This document shows positions 55,519 through 64,000 of a DNA stretch of 64,000 nt, one piece after another (position 1 is the stretch's first letter; each line of letters starts with the position of its first letter). A program made the position numbers and the translations under genes. Under the pieces are notes generated by a model. It was not told the DNA's origin and did no database searches. It saw only the letters and a program-made list of their open reading frames with translations. This DNA is from an uncultured Christensenellaceae bacterium (lineage in GTDB: Bacteria > Bacillota > Clostridia > Christensenellales > Borkfalkiaceae), in assembly GCA_910586945.1 (NCBI GenBank), contig CAJULO010000001.1, positions 238,997-302,996 on the forward strand, read 5' to 3'.

Positions 55519-56839
55519 TTAAGACACCTTTAAAATTTTAGTAAGTTTACGGTTGGCAAATGGCAACCACTGTTTGTTGATAAAGTCTAAAACACTATCA
55601 TTTGGTTTACTGTTCTTTAATGAGTAACACTGTAAAATTCTCTTCTCTTTTAGAGAGTATTCGACAGTAACAAAGGGGACACTTGGAGTTAAACTATTGC
55701 GAACAAAGAAAATTAGACTCTCTTCTCTAACAAACTTTTGGTCATAGTGCAAGCTACCTACACAGTGTTGCAGTGCTTTTCCTTCTTCCACAAGCTCGTT
55801 CGGTGTTTTGCCAAAAGCACAACAAAATCGATAGTATCCTTTTGCAAAGGTAAATACTTATTGGCAATAGTGGCAAACTGAGTATAGAGCTTTTGTCTCT
55901 TTTGCTCATTGAGTAGAGCAAGTTTTGTTTGATACTGAGAAATGCGAACATCATGCCAGTGCATAAAGTCATGTGGATATTTGTTTTTAGGAAATGTCAT
56001 ATCAAGCCCCAACTCTCTACAAGCAACAAAATAGTCATAGTAAACATTGTAGTCTATTTGTTGCTTGCCTAGATAGTTAGCAAATTTGTCAAGCTCAATA
56101 TTCGTAGGAAAGAGAGGTTTCAAGACATTATAGACATTGCTTTTGCGGAAAGTCTTTTTAAAGTAGAGCAAACTTTGTATATTCCTAGGTCTTTACCAGT
56201 CTTGTAAGCTTATAGAATGGTAGGTATGTAATAGAGCTTGTATTGTAACTGCTCTTTATGAGCAATGAGCCATTTACAAAAAGTCTTGTCGGCAGCCGTC
56301 TTTTGAAGAATTTGTTTGCTAGTAGCATAGCTAGCCAAGCCAAACTTTACAAGCAGTTCAGCTTGTGGGTATTGCTCGTACAGTTTTAGATATTTTAAAA
56401 CATCATGATATTTATACAAGTCAATAGCACTGTATTTGTACTGTGGTAATTTGAGAACATAGTCGATATTGACAATGTCTGCATGTAGGTTGTAATACTT
56501 ACTAAGGCAATAGTCCCACTCTGCACTTTCAAACCATTTAGGATGCTTTTGAATACCTTGCTCAAAGCAGCCAACAGAGTAGTTACCGCCGTAGCACAAG
56601 ACAATATCTTTTACAAAACAGTACTTAGAATGTACAAAGTAGATAGCGGCTTGCTTGCAATAAAACTTTTTACGATAGTGTTTACAAGCAACGGTAACGA
56701 GAGCAAGTCTATTGTAAAACTTAGTAAAATACTTGTAAAAGGGAACTCTGCCAGCGGTGGTGTGGTTATAACTGTTGTCAAGCTTTTCAATCTTTTTAAG
56801 AATATATTTAGGAGTAGGTCTAATCTTTTTAATCTTCAT
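55519..56839 (-). pseudogene. pcfJ: PcfJ-like protein, broken into three pieces
   Basis: The N-terminal piece (56839-56210) starts MKIKKIRPTPKYILKK. The middle piece (56171-55758) has LLYFKKTFRKSNVYNV. The C-terminal piece (55791-55519) carries EEGKALQHCVGSLHYDQ and PFVTVEYSLKEKRILQCY, the conserved PcfJ C-terminal motif. A TAA at 56210 and one-base shifts near 56165 and 55810 separate them. PcfJ is a conjugative-plasmid/ICE protein of unclear function, normally paired with PcfK as here (ATGA overlap at 56836-56839). Confidence 0.75.
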
Positions 56840-57601
56840 ATTTGTACCTCATGCAATTCAATTTTATCGTCCAATAGAGTAGCAAGATAAATCATTGTTT
56901 CTCTATCAAAGGTGGGAGTTGGTGCTTCTTGATTTATTGATTGGGTGTTTTCCATTTCTTCAATAACTGGCTCAGTTGGTGGAATAGGTTCTAAAACTTC
57001 GCCAGTATCTGTATCAATATGCGATGTATTTATACTGACTCAACACTTTTATTTTCTAGTATTTTAGATGTGGTAATACTTTCACAAATTTTTTGAGTAA
57101 CTAGTTCAACAGTAATAGTTGTCTCTTTACTCTTAGTATTTTGTAGTGGTTAAGTAACTGGTTCAGTTGCAGTAGGTTCAAGCATATCCCAAAGAAAGCT
57201 TTGTTCTTGCTGTGGTTTAGGTAGTTCAATTTTTGCAGTAGGAGCAGTAAAACTCTTTTGTTTACTTGTTGTTTTTGTTGTTATTGGCTTATACTCTGTA
57301 CCATCTAAGTTGTAAAGCTTGCCTTCAATGCTCTCTTCTTCAAAGTAGTGAATTGCCAACCAAAGACAGTGGCATCGTCAATACAAGCATAAGTAGCACC
57401 TTTTGTAGCAAGCTTTCTAGCTTCATTTGTTGCATAATGCATAAAGCCGTTTAAGTCTTTTTTGTTGATAAGTTGTACATTGTCTTTAGTAAAGGGAGTA
57501 CCATTGTTGATTTTATTTGCCAAGCTCTCACTGGCATTTTCTTGTAGATAGGTAAGCATTCTTTCTTGCGAACTATCTGCTGCTGTTAGGTTAAGTTTCA
57601 T
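56836..57601 (-). pseudogene. pcfK: PcfK-like protein, broken
   Basis: The N-terminal MKLNLTAADSSQERML, KINNGTPFTKDNVQLINKK and ATKGATYACIDDATVFGW match PcfK. A one-base shift near 57359 moves into AIHYFEEESIEGKLYNLDG. A TAA at 57150 and another shift near 57045 follow, and the frame ends in LDDKIELHEVQI at 56836. The long Pro/Thr/Glu-rich middle is typical. It begins two bases after the next upstream gene's stop. Confidence 0.75.
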
Positions 57602-57603
57602 AC

Positions 57604-57807
57604 TTAAAAAGCCTCCTTTTCTAAAATATCAAGAATATCTTGTTTTTTCCAACCAGTAGAAAACATCCAAAGAATAGTGGCAAGAGTTGTAAGTGGTAGA
57701 GGTTCAATATTGCGTTTAAAAAGCTTTTCATATTGCTTGTTGCTTCCAGCGGTGAACCACTTGTGTTGAATACAAAGTTTTAAAAGATGTTGATTTGAAA
57801 TTGTCAT
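57604..57807 (-). CDS. Short conserved accessory protein
   Basis: This 67-residue helical protein (TISNQHLLKLCIQHKWFTAGSN) carries a TAAGGAGA site. It is intact and lies directly upstream of pcfK. I know no function. It is a common companion of such accessory blocks as far as I recall, but that is unchecked. Confidence 0.5.
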   Translation of the reverse strand: MTISNQHLLKLCIQHKWFTAGSNKQYEKLFKRNIEPLPLTTLATILWMFSTGWKKQDILDILEKEAF

Positions 57808-57884
57808 TTTTATCTCTCCTTAAAAGTATTTAATTATGTTTGATGTGTTAAAGTAAAGTTTTATACAAATTTGTATATAAAGCC

Positions 57885-57929
57885 ATCCCGCCAGTTGTAA
57901 AGTTCAAGGAACTTTACAACTGGCGGGAT
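57885..57929. repeat. Perfect 21-bp G+C-rich hairpin
   Basis: The arms 57885-57905 and 57909-57929 are perfect complements around a 3-base loop and begin ATCCCGCCAG. No T run follows on either strand. The surrounding 57808-58149 region holds no clear gene, only a basic open frame on the minus strand (57959-58159). Confidence 0.7.
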
Positions 57930-58149
57930 AAAAAGAATTATTTTTTTATTTACAAGTTTTAAAAGTCGAAAGGACAGCCACGCAAGTGCTTTTGCACTCT
58001 AAAAATATTAGTAAAGGGATGTATCTTCCAATGCCTAACTGGTGGAGCTTTTGCAAAGTACTGCATATGCCAATGAGCAAGGGATATGGAGTTAATAATA
58101 CGGAAGAGTTTCCATTTGTGCCGTTTCTTGTAGTAGAGTTTGTAGGCAA

Positions 58150-58689
58150 TCATATGCAATATACCTTTTTCGCAAAGTTGGGAAGAGCGGAGTAAAAATT
58201 AGACTGCATAATGGTTGTATGGAGTTTACGCTGCTCATCTTCAAAGTTGTAATAGCTAGCAAGCTCAGTATCTTTCTTAGTCAATCGTTTAAGTTCATAG
58301 TAATCAGAGCCGTCATGCTGTGGGCCTTCAATAATCAAATGCCCGTTACGGTCTATGATACGGATGTACTCTAAATGCGAGAGAACTTTTTGTAGGTATC
58401 TAAACTCGCGAATAAACTTTCCACTGGCAAGACTGCCTTTCCAGCTACCAAAATAGCCAGTGAGCAAGTAGTCATCTTGTTTGAAAAGAATTTCAAGCTC
58501 AGCTTGTATGTTGTTCCATTCTTCAAAATCCAACCAGTAGAGAGCGTTCTCAATATCATGTGGTGGAATGTCTTTCATAGACTTGTAAAGTTCAGGGTTG
58601 TTGATAAGTAAATTTTCTTTTGCATATTATTCTCTTTCTCTCGAATAGTAATTGTCATATAGAATAATATCTTTTGTTTTAGTTTTCAT
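58150..58689 (-). pseudogene. Unknown accessory protein with in-frame TAA
   Basis: The start is ATG 58689 behind AAAAGGAG. The frame reads MKTKTKDIILYDNYYSRERE, then TAA, then YAKENLLINNPELYKS and on through EWNNIQAELEILF, YLLTGYFGSWKG and EYIRIIDRNGHLIIEG to 58150. One stop codon is the only lesion. The helical start and beta-rich middle give no known function. Confidence 0.6.
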
Positions 58690-58998
58690 AGTTAAAATCT
58701 CCTTTTGATAATTTAGAATAGGTTTATAGTCTGTACAAAATTGTTCAAGATCTGTAAGGTCAGTCAATGGATAGGGTGTAGCAAAAGTTCCACGAGAGTA
58801 ATCGTAAGAATAGTAAAAGGCGGAAGCACTATTGTGTAGTGCTTCCGCCAGATGTGTGACAAGATTAAAGTAATCTTCATTCAGTTTTTCTCGCATGTAT
58901 TCTTTTAAGCTATCTATCATGGTAATATCGTCTTGTGTTGCCATAAGCTGCTTAATAGCAGTGTCAAAGTCAAACTTGTATAATTGTTTGATTGTCAT
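58627..58998 (-). CDS. Unknown accessory protein reading into the next gene
   Basis: The protein has 123 residues. The first about 100 are helical (TIKQLYKFDFDTAIKQLMATQDD). The frame passes the start codon of the next gene at 58689 without a stop and ends at that gene's TAA, so its own stop may have been lost or the genes may overlap in frame. It overlaps the upstream gene by four bases. Confidence 0.5.
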   Translation of the reverse strand: MTIKQLYKFDFDTAIKQLMATQDDITMIDSLKEYMREKLNEDYFNLVTHLAEALHNSASAFYYSYDYSRGTFATPYPLTDLTDLEQFCTDYKPILNYQKEILTMKTKTKDIILYDNYYSRERE

Positions 58999-59297
58999 AA
59001 TACCCTCTTAATAACTAAGTCTAAATAAGTATGATACTGAACATCGTTGGTATCCGTAACATACCAATATTGACGCTGATTTTCATCATATTCTTCATTA
59101 CTTAAAAACTCGTATTCTTCTGGTGGTTGTCCGTCTTTCCAGTCAAGGTCGCCAATCCAAGAGATGTCAGGGGTCATTTCTTCTACAATTAAAGCTTGAA
59201 ACTTTTGATAGGCTTTATCAAAGGTATCAAATACATGAAGCTTTACTTCCCGTTCATCTTCTGTAGAGTATTCGCATTGCACTATATATACTTGCAT
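58995..59297 (-). CDS. Unknown accessory protein, intact
   Basis: The protein has 100 residues, acidic, with a predicted beta-alpha-beta N-terminus (MQVYIVQCEYSTEDEREVKLHVF) and a WYVTDTNDVQYHTYLDLVI C-terminal region. A good AAGGAGA site lies upstream. The fold might be a small antirestriction-type or DUF domain; no family was recognised. It is one of the few intact genes here. Confidence 0.55.
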   Translation of the reverse strand: MQVYIVQCEYSTEDEREVKLHVFDTFDKAYQKFQALIVEEMTPDISWIGDLDWKDGQPPEEYEFLSNEEYDENQRQYWYVTDTNDVQYHTYLDLVIKRVL

Positions 59298-59309
59298 AGT
59301 AATTTCTCC

Positions 59310-59876
59310 TTATAAAATTTGAATTAAACCGTTAGAATATTCTTGTACATCATAGTGTTTAAAATGTTCGCCAAGAGCTTCAAAATCAAAAAACATTTCT
59401 AAGAATTTAGGAAGCTGTATGCCATGACAAGCAAACATTTCTTTCCTATAGTCATACCAATTATAGTTGGGATATAGATAAATATCGTCATCCCAAGAAT
59501 CACCATGTTTCAAGACTGAGTCTTGCCACATTTCAAAAGATTGTACTTCAATGTAAGCTTTCATTTTTGCGTATTTGTTAGTATCAGTCAAAACAACAGA
59601 TTATAACAGTAGTTCAAAAAAGTCTTGTGGATGCATAGTATCCTAATTTGTACAATTAGACGGAAAGCCGTCAATATCCTGTATAAAAAGTTCTTTATCT
59701 GTACCAGTAAGCATAAAGCCTTGCTTTTTTAGTTCTTGCTCAATTTCGCTCCAAGTTTTAAAAGAACTGAGTTCTAACCAATCAGAACCAAGAGCTTGTT
59801 TATCACAACCATTGTAAGCTCCCCAAAAGCCTACAACGATTGCAATTTTATTTTCAGTTATTTCGGTTAAGTTCAT
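59310..59876 (-). pseudogene. ArdA-like antirestriction protein, copy 1, two stops
   Basis: The 189-codon frame starts MNLTEITENKIAIVVGFWGAYNG and continues as acidic ArdA-like sequence (ALGSDWLEL). TAG at 59645-59643 falls between CTN and DTMHPQDFFELLL, and TAA follows 14 codons later before SVVLTDTNKY. The rest is open to EYSNGLIQIL. ArdA mimics DNA and blocks type I enzymes. The two stops are explained by TGG-to-TAG and CAA-to-TAA when compared with copy 2. Confidence 0.65.
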
Positions 59877-59904
59877 TTTTTATTTCTCCTTATGTAAAAT
59901 ATAT

Positions 59905-60462
59905 TTAGCGGCACTCAATTAAACCACCAGAGTATTCAAGTATACCAGAATGTTCAAAAGATTGACCAAATGCTTCATAATCAAAATAACACTCTAAATT
60001 GTCTGGAAGTTCATAGCCACAGTCGGCAAATCTTTCAATACCAAACTCTTCCCAAGTATAGTTCGGGTAGAGATAGATATCGTCATCCCAGTCGCTATCA
60101 TATTTTTTGACAAGATTTTCTCAATCATTAAAAGAGCAAACCTCGATATAGGCTTGCATCTTTTCATATTTGTTGTTGTCAGTCAAAACTCCAGATTGTT
60201 GTATAAGTTCAAACAAAGCTTGCGGATGAACATAGTCTCAGTTGATTTCACTCGCAAAGATACCTTCAATGTCTTGCACAAAAAGTTCTTCGTCAATGCC
60301 ATGTATCTCAAAGCCTTGCTTTTTAAGTTCTTCAAGAATTTCATCCCAGACAGAAAAGTCGGATAGGTCAAGCCATTTAGACCCCAAAGCTCGCTCATTA
60401 CAAGCATTGTAAGCCCCCTCCAAGAACATATGAGAATATAGATAGTAGGGAAGATAGGGCAT
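59905..60462 (-). pseudogene. ArdA-like antirestriction protein, copy 2, two stops
   Basis: The 186-codon frame starts MPYLPYYLYSHMFLEGAYNACN and aligns with copy 1 through ALGSKWLDLSDF. TGA at 60240-60238 falls between EIN and DYVHPQALFEL, the same position as the TAG in copy 1. A second TGA at 60123-60121 aligns with Trp in copy 1 (SFEMWQD against SFND-stop-ENL). The remainder is open to YSGGLIECR. The N-terminus may be shifted relative to an upstream ATG at 60494. Confidence 0.65.
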
Positions 60463-60508
60463 GTGTTACCAGTTAATTTTGAAAAAGTTTGCATAATATT
60501 TTCTCCTT

Positions 60509-60723
60509 TTAATTTTCATAAGTAAAATCATTGATATAAATTTTGTCGTAGTATAGGTCATACTCAAGTAGCGGTTCTCTTCTTCACCGAGTAGGGCAAA
60601 AGTATCGTGCGTAATTTTACCTAGATTTGTGATAGCAACAGTTACAGTTTCATTGTCTTCATTACACGCAATGAGGTTAAATGTAATGAAATGAGTTCCA
60701 TTGAAGAAATCAAATTCTAACAT
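60509..60723 (-). pseudogene. Unknown accessory protein, frameshifted
   Basis: The open piece MLEFDFFNGTHFITFNLIACNED reads to EEENRY, then a one-base shift near 60575 restores PLLEYDLYYDKIYINDFTYEN ending at 60509. The joined protein is about 71 residues. It is acidic and beta-rich with no known function. It heads the leftward block. Confidence 0.5.
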
Positions 60724-60933
60724 AGTATTTACTCCTTTTAATCAATAATTTTGTATCATACATAGTAGGTAGTTTCGCAATGGTCAAGAGTGTCATATAA
60801 ATTCTTTTCTTTGTTAAAGACATAATATTTTCGTAAACGATAGTAATATGACCTTTAAACTCATTTTAGCATAGAAAAACCTCCATAATATATTTGCCTA
60901 TTGGCAAGGGAAGATTTAGCATGGGACTGTTAA

Positions 60934-61119
60934 AGATATAGCAAAAATAATAGTCAAGCCCTAAAAGTAAACTACAAGCAAAATGGAAGTAAAGCAATCA
61001 ATAAATTCGTGCGTGAATGTGAGCAATATGGAGTTACTATAAATCAAATGAAAGGAATAAAAGTAGAAGAATGTATAAAGAAAAAAGGTTCAGTTATTAC
61101 TGAACCTTTTAAGGTATAG
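60934..61119 (+). pseudogene. C-terminal fragment of an unknown protein
   Basis: The frame RYSKNNSQALKVNYKQNG, then KFVRECEQYGVTINQMKGIK, ends at TAG 61117-61119. Its 5' part is lost behind a stop. The composition is coding-like. The parent protein is not recognised. Confidence 0.35.
61083..61110 (+). terminator. Terminator-like hairpin
   Basis: A perfect 12-bp stem (61083-61094 with 61099-61110) around TATT ends in T. Confidence 0.6.
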
Positions 61120-61328
61120 ATATGAGTTTTAAGTGGGAAATTATTGCCAGTTTACTTTTAGACAGAACTATACTAAACCGAAGACAAAAAAGGCAATGTT
61201 ATGGAGGCTATGCATAAGTCCAACCAACCTTTCTAAAAAAGAGTGTTATTTTTTAGGATTGATTTTTTTCTTGTTTTTTGATAAAATAAATCTATTAATT
61301 TGTAAAAAGGAGTATCCAACAGTAGTAT

Positions 61329-62276
61329 ATGTGGTGGAAATGGCTGATTTTTGGAGTTTATTTTTTGTTAATACCTATAAGCATTTTTATAAGCAAAAAG
61401 TTTTTAGAAAAACTAATGCATAAGAAGATTGAATGGACAAATAAGCATACTCAAAGCACAATATCATTGATATTATTTCTTTACTTATGGAACTTTTTCT
61501 ATTTAAGTTTTTTAATTAATAATTTACCAATGCGTTTTATAATTGGCGGATTAATTTTATTAATTACTTTTTATAATGTATCAAGATTATTTATAAAAGG
61601 TAATTTTGTTTCAAATTTTTTACTAGTTTCTGAATTTATAATAGGGATTGCATTAAGTGTATATTTAATTTATATAATTCCTAATAGCCAGTTGCAAACC
61701 ATTATTATTTCTGTTGCTGCTGCAATATTTGGTGGATTATTAACATTAGCTGGGGTAGGAAAAACAATTCAAAAAGCAGAGCGAGATAAAAAAGAAGAGG
61801 AAAGAAAAAAAGTAAAACCGATATTTACGTATGTTCGCATAATTGAAAAGGAAAAAGTGAGTAATATATACACTAAAAGATGTATGCCAACAAACCAATA
61901 TAGAAAAGGTATAAATAAATTAAATAATGTTTATTTTGGAATTAAAAATTCTGATCAATCAATATTTACTATTACAAAAATACGCTTTGACAATGAATGG
62001 CATGAAGTTGAGTTAAATAATACAGTTATTCAAAATGAAAAAATATTTGTTGAATTTAGCTTCAATAACTGGGATAATGTTGAAATATGTACAAATTGTT
62101 ATTTAGAAGTTGAAGATATATATAAAAAGAAATACTATTATCAGTTATTTATAGAAAGAATATGGAACAATTCAAGTAAAGTTACAAGTGCGTTTGAGCG
62201 GTCAACTCGAACTCAATGCCATACACTTTGCGGAATTAAAGAGGTACAATTTAAAGATATAGAAATACCTGAATAA
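61329..62276 (+). CDS. Membrane protein with soluble C-terminal domain, upstream of the YobI-like gene
   Basis: The protein has 315 residues. Five predicted transmembrane helices (about 4-22, 45-64, 67-87, 95-115 and 122-145) precede a basic linker (AERDKKEEERKKVK) and a beta-rich domain of about 150 residues. The ribosome site AAGGAG lies 15 bases upstream of ATG 61329, rather far. It is followed 44 bases later by a P-loop NTPase gene. A shared membrane-associated defence role is possible but unproven. Confidence 0.6.
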   Translation: MWWKWLIFGVYFLLIPISIFISKKFLEKLMHKKIEWTNKHTQSTISLILFLYLWNFFYLSFLINNLPMRFIIGGLILLITFYNVSRLFIKGNFVSNFLLVSEFIIGIALSVYLIYIIPNSQLQTIIISVAAAIFGGLLTLAGVGKTIQKAERDKKEEERKKVKPIFTYVRIIEKEKVSNIYTKRCMPTNQYRKGINKLNNVYFGIKNSDQSIFTITKIRFDNEWHEVELNNTVIQNEKIFVEFSFNNWDNVEICTNCYLEVEDIYKKKYYYQLFIERIWNNSSKVTSAFERSTRTQCHTLCGIKEVQFKDIEIPE

Positions 62277-62320
62277 ATGGGTGATAATGAGTTCAATAAC
62301 AAGCCAGACAAGGAGTCAGA

Positions 62321-64000
62321 ATGGAAATAAAACAACTAAAAGAAAATACTAAAACCGATAAAGAGAGAATTAAATATTATTTAGATAAATTTACTGAAAT
62401 TCAAGAAAAACAAAGGAAATATCAAGAAAATAAGAAAAATTCTACTCAATATCAAAATGAGGATATAAAAGAAATTAAAAATATTGCTTTGATGGGATCA
62501 TATGGTTCAGGTAAAAGTACTATCTTAGAAAACTTAAAGAATGAAAACCCAGAAAAATATATAAATGTCAGTATGATGGAATTTGCTGATGAAGTAGAAC
62601 AAAATAATAAAGGGACTCAAAATAATAAAGAAGAAAAAATAAGAAAAGTTGAACAAAGTATTATACAGCAACTAATTTATCAAGTTCCTCAAAAAATGAT
62701 ACCTTATTCAAAAATAAAGAAAGAATATCCATCTGAAAAATCTTCGAAGTTTCGAATTTGTTTACTTGCAAGTTTTATTGTAGTGATGATATTATTTTTA
62801 ATATTTAGAGGCTGGAATCATATTATTCCTTTTAATATAAAGTCATTTGGGACTTGGGTTGCATTCGTGGCATTATTATTTATAGCAATATCTAGATTCT
62901 GTTTATTAAACTCTTTCTTTTATTATATACATAGGAATTATCAACTTACTAAAATTATAACGAAGGCGTCTACAACAATAGAATTAGATAAATATGAGAG
63001 TGTTTATAATTGCTTTTTAGACGAATTAATTTACTTTTTTAAGTGTACAAGCTATGATACTGTTATCTTTGAAGATATTGATAGATATAATGATTTAGTA
63101 TTCTTTTCACATTTGAGAGAGCTAAATACATTGCTAAATAACTCGCAATATCTAGATAAACCTATTACATTTATTTATGGTGTACGCGAAGATATTTTTA
63201 TAAAACAAGATAAACATAAATTTTTTGATGCAATGATTACTGTTAAGCCAATAGTTGCTTTTACAAGCTCATTACAGATATTTCAAGAATATTTTAATAA
63301 TGAGGAAATTGAAGATAGAACATTAGAGATATTATCAGAATACATGTATGATATGCGACTATAGAAAATCTTGTAGATGAATATCATACCTTTTTAAAAT
63401 ACCAAAACACCCCCACCTATAAAAAAGATAATTTATTGGCTATTTTAGTATTAAAGAATTTGTATCCACAGGAATATGCTAGATTACAAGAGAATCAAAG
63501 TGTTATCAATAAAATCTTTCAAAAAAACTTGAACTAATTGAAGAGGAGATTAGAGATAATAAACCGAGAATAGAGCATTTAAAAAGAGCATTAAATGATA
63601 AAGAATATTATATTGACCCTAAATATTCAATCTTAGGTCTTATTAAAGGGTTAGTGCATCAACATCAAACACAATTAGAGATTGCTTCTCATAATTGGTA
63701 CAAAGTAACAGCTCTAACCAAAGAGATTTCTAGTATTGATAGTATCACGCTATCTGATATTAATTGGGATATTTTAAAGACCATAAATGTATTAATTTTA
63801 AAAAAAATAAATTTTCCACATATAGAATATAAAATACCATTAGATGCATATACTCAAGAGCAAATTAGAGGGTTGGTTGAATTATAGGAAAGTAAACAAG
63901 TAGTAGAAACTAAGACTAAAGCAGAGATTGTTAAGGAAATTCAAGCACTAAATCTGAATACAAAAATAAAGACAAGTAGTTTTTACATTACAAGACTAGA
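62321..64000 (+). pseudogene. YobI-like membrane P-loop NTPase, broken, 3' end outside window
   Basis: Walker A is MGSYGSGKSTILENL near residue 59. Two transmembrane helices (about 146-162 and 174-195) follow, then Walker B VIFEDIDRYNDLVFF near residue 248 and a sensor-like GVREDIFIKQDKHKFFD, as in YobI/KAP-type NTPases. The first frame stops at 63364, a shifted frame continues IENLVDEYHTFLKYQNTP, an A-run near 63520 shifts it again, and TAG at 63886-63888 interrupts ELESKQVVET. It is a relic at least in this window. Confidence 0.7.

Larger units (their letters stand above)
60724..61328. other. Gene-free stretch with one decayed plus-strand fragment
   Basis: About 600 bases lie between the leftward accessory block and the membrane gene. 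Only 60934-61119 gives protein-like sequence (see that entry). The rest is A+T-rich with no recognised RNA or repeat. Confidence 0.5.

Noticed and set aside
57959..58159. Basic 66-codon leftward frame next to the perfect hairpin
   Set aside because: It lacks a ribosome site, overlaps the end of the upstream gene, and a similar frame exists in another register. It is probably eroded sequence.
31717..60462. TGA read as tryptophan (alternative genetic code) to rescue terminase and ArdA copy 2
   Set aside because: TAG and TAA interrupt neighbouring genes as well, core and phage genes use TGA as real stops in coupled overlaps, and TGG is the normal Trp codon throughout.
61133..61423. Open frame of 96 codons before the membrane gene
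   Set aside because: It overlaps the start of the membrane protein in another frame, has Lys/Phe-rich chance-like composition and no ribosome site.
1..64000. CRISPR array
   Set aside because: No series of regularly spaced direct repeats or cas genes was seen on reading the window.

Overview
The window looks like chromosome from a low-GC, spore-forming member of the Clostridia, plausibly near the Lachnospirales. The evidence is the spoIIGA-sigE-sigG sporulation block, a YlmC/YmxH protein, a SpoVB-like flippase, a PdaB-like deacetylase, an archaeal-type AspS, DUF421/DUF4363 partners and a very A+T-rich composition. The genus is inference and cannot be fixed from sequence reading alone.

Region 1 (1-21.2 kb) is core chromosome. 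It holds thyA-folA, aspS, a self-regulated birA-bioY biotin pair, tRNA-Pro(TGG), DUF421-DUF4363, a THF-riboswitch-controlled folate ECF transporter, spoVB-like, LysM and coat-like genes, spoIIGA-sigE-sigG, ylmC, murG, a gyrBA/parEC-type topoisomerase pair, pdaB-like and a double-OB-fold SSB. All genes here are intact.

Region 2 (21.3-28.8 kb) is an intact, head-only phage cassette of podovirus (P22-like) order: terminase, small protein, portal, scaffold, coat, connector, propeller-like hub and a coiled-coil protein. It has no integrase, replication, lysis or receptor-binding genes. It is followed by an unusual PadR regulator fused to a membrane domain.

Region 3 (31.4-46.7 kb) is a second, unrelated head-tail module of SPP1/siphovirus type, running from terminase to holin. 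It is partly decayed: an in-frame TGA in terminase, an in-frame TAG in a connector, and frameshifts in a MuF-papain-fold toxin whose immunity gene follows. No endolysin is seen.

Region 4 (46.75-51.7 kb) begins directly after the holin terminator. It reads as the relic of a filamentous phage (inovirus-like): small single-span membrane proteins, a Zot-type P-loop morphogenesis ATPase and a HUH rolling-circle replication protein, broken by stops and frameshifts.

Region 5 (51.7-54.9 kb) is an intact HinfI-type restriction-modification operon with an extra upstream gene, a consensus promoter and a terminator-like leader.

Region 6 (54.9-60.7 kb, minus strand) is a decayed ICE/plasmid-type accessory block: pcfK, pcfJ, two ArdA-like copies and small unknown genes.

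Region 7 (61-64 kb) is a membrane protein followed by a broken YobI-like P-loop NTPase that runs off the window.

Taken together, stable core and sporulation genes abut a graveyard of at least three kinds of mobile element. The head-only cassette, the R-M operon, the PadR-membrane fusion and the toxin-immunity gene stand out as intact islands in the accessory part.
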